A DNA stretch of 8,243 nt from Desulfobacterales bacterium (GTDB lineage: Bacteria > Desulfobacterota > Desulfobacteria > Desulfobacterales > 4be13): the NCBI GenBank assembly GCA_029940115.1, contig JAOZRQ010000269.1, positions 1 to 8,243 on the forward strand, written 5' to 3'. Positions 1 to 6,600 of the stretch are shown here, piece by piece. The notes under the pieces were generated by a model. That model was not told where the DNA came from. It saw only the letters and a program-made list of their open reading frames with translations, and did not search any database. A program made the position numbers and the translations under genes. Numbering within the stretch: the stretch's first letter is position 1; each line of letters opens with the position of its first letter.

Positions 1-146
1 GGAACAAAACTGGGATCAGCCTTTGGGAACATCGGCAAGATTTTCATCACCCCAGCTCTACCCCACCAATCTCAAACAACTCAGAACTGGTGGGGTGATG
101 AAAATAAATGATTTCGGTCACTTGTGACCGATCCCATTTTTGTTCC
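1..146. repeat. Nested inverted-repeat element
   Basis: Three levels of symmetry: outer arms 1-17 and 130-146 match at 16 of 17 positions (GGAACAAAACTGGGATC and its complement); middle arms 40-54 and 91-105 match perfectly (ATTTTCATCACCCCA and its complement); inner arms CCCCACCA 61-68 and TGGTGGGG 88-95. Middle and inner right arms share bases 91-95, so these two pairings are mutually exclusive there. A separate palindrome GGTCAC-TT-GTGACC sits at 116-129. The outer arm starts at the window edge and may extend. A palindromic or MITE-like intergenic element is likely; no transposase is present in the window. Confidence 0.7.
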
Positions 147-231
147 CCCCTGTTTCGGGCAAGCCGCCTCCGGCCCAATCATGAGGGCCTGTCCGGCGGA
201 ACAGGGACGGAAACGGCTGAGAAATGCGGGA
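147..231. other. Unassigned spacer between the two repeat clusters
   Basis: No gene, RNA or clear repeat is visible here. Reading the minus strand through 1-389 gives an ORF-like stretch (NPELFEIGGTPPYNLYSRVG) that is a translation of the repeats and not a gene. Confidence 0.4.
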
Positions 232-340
232 ATTTTCATCACCCCAAGTAGAACCCCCACCCTACTGTAAAGGTTGTAGGGTGGGGTTCCACCGATCTCA
301 AACAACTCAGGATTGGTGGGGTAGAACCCCACCCTACAAC
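232..340. repeat. Second inverted/direct repeat cluster sharing sequence with 1-146
   Basis: The 15-mer ATTTTCATCACCCCA recurs at 232-246. Arms 273-289 and 324-340 (GTTGTAGGGTGGGGTTC and its complement) pair perfectly over 17 bp with a 34-nt loop, and a near copy of the same arm (GAACCCCCACCCTAC) lies at 251-265. The loop region 289-322 is a 34-bp direct repeat of 63-96 with three mismatches, sharing ATCTCAAACAACTCAG. The whole 1-345 stretch is non-coding repeat sequence. Confidence 0.75.
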
Positions 341-380
341 TGAGCCAATGCCAATCAGGATTCTCGTTTTTGTTCTGTAC

Positions 381-439
381 ACGCATCACGCATCACGAGT
401 CACGCATCACGAGTCACGCATCACGAGTCACGCATCACG
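381..439. repeat. Heptamer tandem array ACGCATC / ACGAGTC immediately after the kinase fragment stop
   Basis: From 381: ACGCATC once, then the 14-mer ACGCATCACGAGTC three times (388-429), then ACGCATCACG. That is 8.4 heptamers alternating at two positions. It ends 3 bp from the kinase-fragment stop (445-443). It is uninterrupted and has no unique spacers, so it is a minisatellite and not a CRISPR array. Confidence 0.92.
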
Positions 440-442
440 TTC

Positions 443-1171
443 TCATACCCGAATCTCCCCCTTTGTCCTGCTGAAATTGATCATGGTCCCTTTGGCCATC
501 CTCACGCTCTGCCCGGGTTCCACATCTTTGATGGATCCGTCCCCTGAGGTGGTGACCCATTTTTCATGGGAAAGGTTTCTCAGTCCCCAGACCCCCGGGT
601 TTGTCGGATGCGGATTCACCTCGGCAATCGGCTCTGAAAAGTCGAACGCACTTTGGGGGTCAATGTGGTGCGGGAAAAGTTGCGTGTCATAATTGAGCAT
701 CACAATATGCTTCTCAATACGGATGCGAGGCGGTTCCCGAAACAATTTCTGGCAGGACCAGCAGGGGTTGAGTCTCGCTTTTCGCTTGAGCAGATCAACA
801 TCGTAGAAGTTCTCCGCGCCGCAGTTTCCGCAATACACGATGGCATCTCGCAACTGGGCCAGGGCAGCCCGCCATTCCGTCTCCCGGATTCTGCTGTTTT
901 CCGGATCATGGATTCCGTCCGTGAATGCCTTTGTGAATATGTCCCGCAGAAATTGCGGATAAATCTGCCAATAGATGATGGCGTTGTCGTGATATCCAAG
1001 AACGGGGCGGTTTGAATCGTCCTCCGGATCGAAGATGAAGAGCGGTTCTTCGCCGTAAAGCCGGTTCATGGCCGGCAGGTCAAAGCATCTGATCCGGGTC
1101 TCCTTTTTGCCTTCCAGAGGATGATGCACCATGAGCATGTAAAACAGGAGCACTGCGAGCGAGAACGGCTG
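443..1171 (-). pseudogene. C-terminal fragment of a TerY-associated-type Ser/Thr protein kinase with zinc ribbon
   Basis: The frame opens after a TGA at 1174-1172 and runs QPFSLAVLLFYMLMVHHPL..., which matches kinase subdomain IX onward. The glycine loop, catalytic loop and DFG regions, about 270 residues in homologues, are absent. Numbered from the GTG at 1153 (236 codons), visible parts are: kinase C-lobe (LPAMNRLYGEEPLFIFDP, IYPQFLRDIFTKAFTDG, EWRAALAQLRD) to about 105; a zinc ribbon with Cys108, Cys111, Cys131 and Cys134 (YCGNCG, PCWSCQ); and a tail at 150-236 (GVWGLRNLSHEKW, DVEPGQSV, GTMINF) that may be an FHA-like beta domain. Full-length relatives, from memory, sit beside VWA (TerY) and PP2C phosphatase genes. 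GTG 1153 lies inside the kinase fold and has no good ribosome binding site, so it is not a credible native start. The tail is well preserved, so the truncation may be recent. A kinase activity is not possible from this fragment. Confidence 0.8.
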
Positions 1172-1227
1172 TCACGCCGTCGGCGCAGTTTGTTGACAAA
1201 ATTGTTCCAAGCGTCTATTATGCTCAT
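1066..1227 (-). CDS. Well-initiated short ORF: unrecognised 5' gene end running out of frame into the kinase fragment
   Basis: ATG at 1227 is preceded by AAGGAGG (1242-1236) with an 8-nt spacer, only 17 nt after the TGA of the TIR gene, so it is clearly a translated operon start. It begins MSIIDAWNNFVNKLRRRRDS. I do not recognise this sequence; it does not look like a kinase N-terminus. From about residue 20 the frame overlaps the kinase coding sequence in the wrong register and gives a Cys/Ser-rich nonsense tail, stopping at 1066 (53 aa). A one-base backward shift near 1165-1170 would restore DSRFSLAVLLFYM and fuse it to the kinase fragment. Best read as the surviving 5' end of the operon's third gene after a deletion or recombination. 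Whether the peptide is functional is doubtful. Confidence 0.4.
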   Translation of the reverse strand: MSIIDAWNNFVNKLRRRRDSRSRSQCSCFTCSWCIILWKAKRRPGSDALTCRP

Positions 1228-1235
1228 GGAATTGA

Positions 1236-1242
1236 CCTCCTT
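1236..1242 (-). promoter_or_regulatory. Strong ribosome binding site for the ORF starting at 1227
   Basis: AAGGAGG on the minus strand, 8 nt before ATG 1227 and directly after the TIR gene stop (1247-1245). It fixes the start at 1227 over the upstream in-frame TTG at 1248 and marks the third gene of the operon. Confidence 0.75.
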
Positions 1243-1244
1243 GT

Positions 1245-3200
1245 TCAACTATAAATTCTTCCAAAATCCCCAAAATCACACCCCAAAATCCGCAACCCTG
1301 CTTCCCGTAATGCTTCACACCGCCACGAAAGCCGGTTTTTCTCAGGATTCCGCTTCAGCATATTTTTCCAATACAACCGCCTCAGCAACGGATCGAAAAG
1401 ATAAGGCTGGTCGGGCCAGAGATCATTCTGTTGAAGCAGTCGGCAGAGTTTCTGCCTATTCTCCTTGTCTCGGACAAAAGGTGCAAAAAGCTGCCAGACA
1501 AAAGGAGATTGAATCAACGCATCTTGGTACGCGTCTAAATCAGCAGACACGTCTGATCGGTAAAAAAGCAGGCATTGTTCCAACAGACGGGGATGTCCCC
1601 CGCTGATGGTCAGGAGTTCCCGGGCAATCTTGTCACTTATGTCCTGATCGGAGCAGGGGCGTTTCGCCATAAGATGAACATCTGCCGGGGTCAGTTCCGG
1701 CCATTCACGGATCTCAGCCGAATTCAGAAAAGAGAGGTCTCCGGTGTAATAAATGTCTGCCAGCTTTTCTCCGCCGCATATCAACATGCGAAAATTCATA
1801 TAGCGCTCACTGAGGTTGCGAAAAATCCCGGCAAGTTCCTTACGTCCCTCGTCACAGCTATTTTCAAACCCGCTTGTCAGGATAAACAAGGGGTTATCGT
1901 CCGCCAGTTCATTTTCAAAAGCCTTCATTAGCGCAACAGCACTTGTAACGGGTTTGGAAAAATGGCATTGTCTGCCAAGCATGGAAAAATAATCTTCCAT
2001 ATTCGTATGCGGACTGTACGGCGGAACAAGATGAAGGACGCTTTTCTTTTGCAATTGTTTCTCCGCCCGTTCCAAAAGATAATATTTCATGGCACTTTGT
2101 CCCCTGTCCGCTTGGGCCAAAAGCAACACTGCCTGTCTTATATGGAACAATTCAAACAGATCTTCCACAAAGGAGATTTCGCTTTGATTCGGCTCTCGTT
2201 CTGGTTTTTTACCCAGTTCAGGGATGATCAGTTCGCCTTCAAGATCAATCTCAGTCTCGGGCGTTCTGTTTTCAATCGCACAGATCAGGTGGCAAAACGC
2301 CTTGGAATATGTTTCGGGATCACGGAAATCGAGCCATTGGAGATTGCTGAGAAAGGGAGAATCGGAAACCGCCTTTCCGGAAAGTAGCGGAATGATGGTA
2401 AAGTCCGGGTCTTTTCTCTGCTGAACCATCATCTGGTCATACTCCTCCCTGATCCATCCAGACTCGATGGCCTCGGGTGTGACAATCAGGATTCCTTTGC
2501 GGGATTGGTATAATCCCCGATACATTTCAGAGGCAATGTTCTTTGCCGGCTCCCAACTGTCCAGAAAAATCCGATAGCCTTGGTTTTTCAGGTTTTGAGC
2601 CAGAACCTCTGTCCACGGTCTGTATTCGCTTTTGTGGCTGATAAAGACATCATAAGCTTTGCCAGTCTGATTGAGAAAACCCGGCTTTTCAGGGGACAGG
2701 TCAAGCACGGCATCCCGTATGTCATAGAAATCAGGCGCATATTCAGCGAGTTGACGCACCACGGACGGAGAAACCCAGAGCATACAAGGAACCGGAAAAT
2801 TTTGAGCCAAGTCATCCCGCTCCACATTGAGGCGGGTGATCAGGGGAGCCGGTCGCAATGATCCAACCGGATATCCGGTCCGGTTCTCTTCCAATATGGA
2901 CTGAAGAACCGGCCGGGTCTGTTCATCCAGATGGAATAGGCTGAGGACCCAGAAGCCTGACTTGGGCACATATTCTTCAATATTCGGGCTTATCCCTCTT
3001 GCTCCGGCACGAACTGGCAAATCCCTTCCCTCAATGGCAATCAGTTTTATTCCATGATTGGACAGATCACGGGCCAGTCGCTCATGCCATCGGGTCTGCA
3101 GATCATAGTTGTCACTTTGGACAATCAGAAGCGAAAATCCGATGTCCGCTTCCAAGGCAAAACGGAACAGGGTCTGGTAAGCTTTGTATTCAGGATTCAT
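1245..3200 (-). CDS. TIR-domain STAND-like protein with degenerate Walker A
   Basis: 651 aa, probably cytoplasmic, with no signal peptide or membrane segment. The start at 3200 has GAGG 7 nt upstream and overlaps the preceding ORF. Residues 15-170 resemble the non-P-loop domain found at the front of cyanobacterial and deltaproteobacterial TPR/STAND proteins (LNVERDDL, CMLWVSPSVV, APDFYDIRDAV). A TIR domain spans about 182-310: YDVFISHKSE at its first strand, FLDSWE, and SGWIREEY, in which E253 fits the catalytic Glu position of NADase TIRs. Residues 340-640 look like a STAND/AAA-type module: LFILTSGFENS near Walker B, FRMLICGGEKL, REWPELTPADVHLM, SGGHPRLLEQCL (sensor-2-like), and a winged-helix-like end (LLRRLYWKNML, SWRCEALREAG). 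The expected Walker A region reads AQADRGQSAMK (362-372) and lacks GKT/S, so ATP binding is doubtful. Likely role by analogy: NAD-depleting effector in a defence or stress-response cassette. That is inference. Confidence 0.87.
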   Translation of the reverse strand: MNPEYKAYQTLFRFALEADIGFSLLIVQSDNYDLQTRWHERLARDLSNHGIKLIAIEGRDLPVRAGARGISPNIEEYVPKSGFWVLSLFHLDEQTRPVLQSILEENRTGYPVGSLRPAPLITRLNVERDDLAQNFPVPCMLWVSPSVVRQLAEYAPDFYDIRDAVLDLSPEKPGFLNQTGKAYDVFISHKSEYRPWTEVLAQNLKNQGYRIFLDSWEPAKNIASEMYRGLYQSRKGILIVTPEAIESGWIREEYDQMMVQQRKDPDFTIIPLLSGKAVSDSPFLSNLQWLDFRDPETYSKAFCHLICAIENRTPETEIDLEGELIIPELGKKPEREPNQSEISFVEDLFELFHIRQAVLLLAQADRGQSAMKYYLLERAEKQLQKKSVLHLVPPYSPHTNMEDYFSMLGRQCHFSKPVTSAVALMKAFENELADDNPLFILTSGFENSCDEGRKELAGIFRNLSERYMNFRMLICGGEKLADIYYTGDLSFLNSAEIREWPELTPADVHLMAKRPCSDQDISDKIARELLTISGGHPRLLEQCLLFYRSDVSADLDAYQDALIQSPFVWQLFAPFVRDKENRQKLCRLLQQNDLWPDQPYLFDPLLRRLYWKNMLKRNPEKNRLSWRCEALREAGLRILGCDFGDFGRIYS

Positions 3201-3552
3201 TGAACCGCCTCAATAGTTCCTGATCGTTGAATATATCCGAAAAGTAGATCAGGGGATGGACATCGGCCCACTTGTCCACAAAGAAAAACAGATCCTTCAT
3301 CTCCTCCATGAACGCGAACAACTCGGTGGTCTTGCCATTTCCCCGATGTCCCGCATAGCTTATATGCACCGGTTTTCGTTCAGGATCGTCAGGGTCAATG
3401 TATAAGGCGCGTCTGAGTTTCTCTTGGACATTATCTCCCCGTATGTCATCCAGTACCACATACCGGGGATCACCTGCCTCAAGGTGGGAAGGCCGGGCCA
3501 CCCGTCTGACCTGTTTTGGGTTCACCGCTTTTTTGAAAGACTGAGGGGACAT
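3190..3552 (-). CDS. Short P-loop NTPase-like protein, possibly a truncated AAA/STAND N-terminus
   Basis: 120 aa. The start at 3552 has AGGAG 8 nt upstream. Residues 26-50 (AGDPRYVVLDDIRGDN...) and a clear Walker A at about 68-75 (GHRGNGKT, followed by TEL) resemble the beginning of bacterial AAA/STAND ATPases that show a GHRGSGKSTEL-type P-loop. Such proteins normally continue for several hundred residues with Walker B and sensor motifs; this one stops about 45 residues after the P-loop, so Walker B is not evident. It ends LLRRFNES and its last 11 bp overlap the start of the TIR gene. It could be a natural small partner supplying a nucleotide-binding half, or a remnant of a longer ATPase cut by deletion. 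The short overlap points to co-transcription and coupling with the downstream gene. Exact function unknown. Confidence 0.7.
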   Translation of the reverse strand: MSPQSFKKAVNPKQVRRVARPSHLEAGDPRYVVLDDIRGDNVQEKLRRALYIDPDDPERKPVHISYAGHRGNGKTTELFAFMEEMKDLFFFVDKWADVHPLIYFSDIFNDQELLRRFNES

Positions 3553-3573
3553 GTTCTGTTCTCCTGTTGGTGA

Positions 3574-3597
3574 AGCCCGGCAACGAATTGCCGGGCT
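3574..3597 (-). repeat. Perfect 10-bp-arm hairpin with TTCG loop between the secreted gene and the P-loop ORF
   Basis: On the minus strand AGCCCGGCAA, loop TTCG, TTGCCGGGCT (arms 3597-3588 and 3583-3574). A UUCG tetraloop suggests a very stable RNA hairpin. No T-run follows on the minus strand, so it does not look like an intrinsic terminator. A second, smaller palindrome lies next to it at 3608-3620 (GTCCC TGC GGGAC). The pair resembles REP/BIME-type dispersed intergenic repeats. Confidence 0.7.
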
Positions 3598-3607
3598 AGT
3601 TTCAGTC

Positions 3608-3620
3608 GTCCCTGCGGGAC
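3608..3620. repeat. Small palindrome GTCCC-TGC-GGGAC
   Basis: Five-bp arms and a 3-nt loop, adjacent to the TTCG hairpin. Weak alone, but the GTCCC..GGGAC next to an AGCCCGG..CCGGGCT palindrome is a recurring pairing in repeat-rich genomes, by recollection. Confidence 0.4.
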
Positions 3621-3675
3621 TGGGAAATCATGCGTCTGCCCCACAAATCAGGCAGAAGCCCCGAACATGAATTTC

Positions 3676-6600
3676 TTATATCTCGCCTCTGGTCTCATTC
3701 ACCAGACGGGGGCCGGCACTGATGTTGTACAGGCCGGTCTCCGCGGTATCATCGAGATGCCGGACTTCGACATAGAAGGTCTCCCCCGGCATGACATAGA
3801 GCGGAACCCGGAGGGAATCATCAGGCTCAGGCTCGACCTCAAACATGGCATCCCTTTTCCATGACCAGTCCTTCGCGAATATGTACAGAAAAGGATCCAT
3901 ACCCATTCCCAAGTTGTCAATCCGCAGAATCAGTTCTCCCTCGTAATCATCAGGAACGGTGATCACGAACGTATCCACGTCGTCAGCAAGGTCAATTCTT
4001 CCCGGGACGGGTCGGTTGTTCGGGGGCAGAACGGTGGGATTCTCATGATGCCAGTCCGAATGATCATCCGGGAGTGTGCCCGTCACATGTACCTGAAGCT
4101 CGGCGAACCGTTCAAAATTTTCCCCCACATCCCACACACTTGGAGCGGGGACATTTCCGTTCTGATCCGGTGCGAAATTGACGCCGTAGTTGCTGAATTT
4201 TGCTGTCCCGTCACTGCTACCAAATCTCACGGTGACATGGTAGTCACCGTCCGTATGGGGAGTGAAGATATACGCATAGATGCCATCATTGGCCATCGCA
4301 TCCGGGCGCACCCCGTCATCGCTCATGATAAAGGACTGAGTGTTTCCGTCAGGAAGTTCGATGATCCCTTCCACCACCGCGCCGGTGATGAGGAAGTCCT
4401 TGCCCACAGAAGCGGACAAGAGGATCGGATCCGGATACGCGATCTCATCCCCAAGCACAGACTCAACCGTCGCAGTATAGGTGAGTTGGTTCTTTTCCAT
4501 GGCCGCATCGATCCAGTAGAAGATAGGCACCGGTTTATCTAATGTTTCCACGGTGATCCGCCATTCCCCTGCCGCGGGGGTGTCAACCAGATGGAAACAG
4601 GTGGTCTCCTGAGTCCAGCCCCATTCATCCGGATCGGGAATGGAGAAATCTTTCGGGGGAATCGGGTAAGAATCGCCGCTCGGATCGGTCAACGTGAAGC
4701 CGGCGAATTCCTGATCAGTCAGGTAGTAGAGATAGAGGCCGAATTCTCCGAGGGTCTCGTCTATATAGATCGGAATATGATATGTCTCATTGCTTTCGAG
4801 AACCTTCCAACCCGTCTTGATGTTCACCAGCACCAACGGTGACGTCTCCTTCTGCGCCTTGTCCATCGCCTTTTTCAACTCATCCGCCTCACCGATGAAG
4901 CGATAGGTGCCGCCGGTCTGTTCGGCTACCGCCTTCATGAGTTCAGTCGCTCGGTCACCTGCGCCGTAGCCGAAGGTGTAAAGCTCGACAAATGCCTCCT
5001 CATAAGCCGGAATCACGGACAAGGGGCGGAGGGTCCCGGTGATATCCCTTCCCGGGGTGATCAGATAGACCACCCGGTTGGAATGCTTCGGGGCATTCGT
5101 CTCCAAGGCAGTCAGCGCCGTCTGAAGGGCCTCGCCGAGGTTAGCTCCCTCGGTGCCGATGGTGATCTCATTGATCGCCGTGATAATGTCTGGTTTGTCG
5201 GTCTGAGCGCCGATGGTTTTCAGGGAATAGACCGTGGTGACTGAACGGTCAAAGCTGATAATGCCGACGGCATCGCCGACCGGTGTCTGCTTGACCAGTT
5301 GTGCCACAGCCGCTTTGGCGTTTCTGAGACGTTCCGGGGTCATCCCTTTCGAGCAGTCTATCAGGACCACGCGCACAACACCGCCCGCGGCAACGTCTTG
5401 GCGTTTCCCGGTATCCATATCGGCCCAGACGAAATTGAGTTCACTCCGAGCCTCGTCTTGGCCAGCGCCAGCAGGCCACTGCAACTGAGTCGAAGGGGCT
5501 TCTCCTGATCCGGGGGCGACGTCTTGCAACTCCGCATGATAAATCCTTACAGCAGCGTTTGACCGGCTCCCGTCACGAGGATCTTCGGAGACTGTCCGGA
5601 CAAGCGTCTCCCACGCGCTCGCGCCATAGACACGGTACTGGGCATTGGTCTCCGTGTTGTTGTTCAGAGGTGTGGAAAAATTGAGCCACTCGAAATCACC
5701 GTTTACCGCCTTGTACTGGCTGTTCATGATTGAATTTTCAACAGCGATGTCATCTGATGACGGGCTGCTGATCGAGGAGGCATCAGTTGATCCCACATAT
5801 TCGTCGTAGAGGGAATAGAAGTAATGACCCCATTCATGCCCTATGATGTAGCCTGCCTGTATCTGTGAGGTTTCGTCTCCATCAAGGAAATTGATCCCAG
5901 CGTTGGTGAATACATCGCACATCTCAATACGTTTGTAAGGCCCCTCGGCCCTGGCGTATCCGGATATATATGCGTTCGGATGACAACTCTCCACCCAGAC
6001 GACATCCGCCTTGTCTGACCAGTTTCCGCCGGTGTAGAAGGTAATCTGACCGATCTTGTTCGCACCGTTGGAGGATTCATACACCGCGTCGGCAAAGTAG
6101 TTGAAGCAGTTTTCAAGGGTTGCCTTCTTTGCCTCGGTGTTCTCAGCGGTGTCGTAGTAGGAGACGGTGATATCGTAAGTCACAACGCTGCGGTCCGAGG
6201 TCGTTATGTTCGCCTCATTGGTGGTGTCGGAGGTGCCCGCCGCGTTGGACGCGCGTACGCGGTAATAATAGGTGGTGTTACCCTTGACATTGCTGTCAAC
6301 GTATGTGGTCACCCCGCCGGAGACGCTGTCAATCTGACCCCAGTTGGCGTTGGTTTCAGCGGATCGCTCAATTTCAAAGTCTGATGTCTCCTCTCCATTC
6401 CATGACAGATTCACCACACCGCCGCTGCCCTGTGCGACCTCCAGATCGGTGGGCGCGTCCGGGTTGCCCATGGTTTCCAACTGCACATCGTCCACGATCC
6501 ATACCGCGCTCAGATCATCGGCATGGAAACGGATTTTCACATCCGACCGACCCCCGACCTTATCGGAGATATCCACGGTCTGCTCATCAAAGGGAACATG

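Noticed and set aside
81..389. 102-codon minus-strand ORF
   Set aside because: It lies wholly over the palindromic repeats and the start of the heptamer array, has no ribosome site, and its NPELFEIGGTPPYNLYSRVG-type sequence is a translation of intergenic repeats.
381..439. CRISPR-like array
   Set aside because: The units are 7 or 14 bp and contiguous, with no unique spacers; it is a minisatellite.
653..1015. 120-codon plus-strand ORF opposite the kinase fragment
   Set aside because: The opposite strand shows conserved kinase and zinc-ribbon motifs, so this is a shadow.
443..1153. Intact 236-aa gene starting at GTG 1153
   Set aside because: The start lies inside the kinase fold with no ribosome site, and the coding similarity extends upstream of it to about 1168, so it is a fragment.
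3574..3597. Intrinsic terminator of the secreted protein gene
   Set aside because: The stem is strong, but no T-run follows on the minus strand; it is better described as a palindromic repeat.
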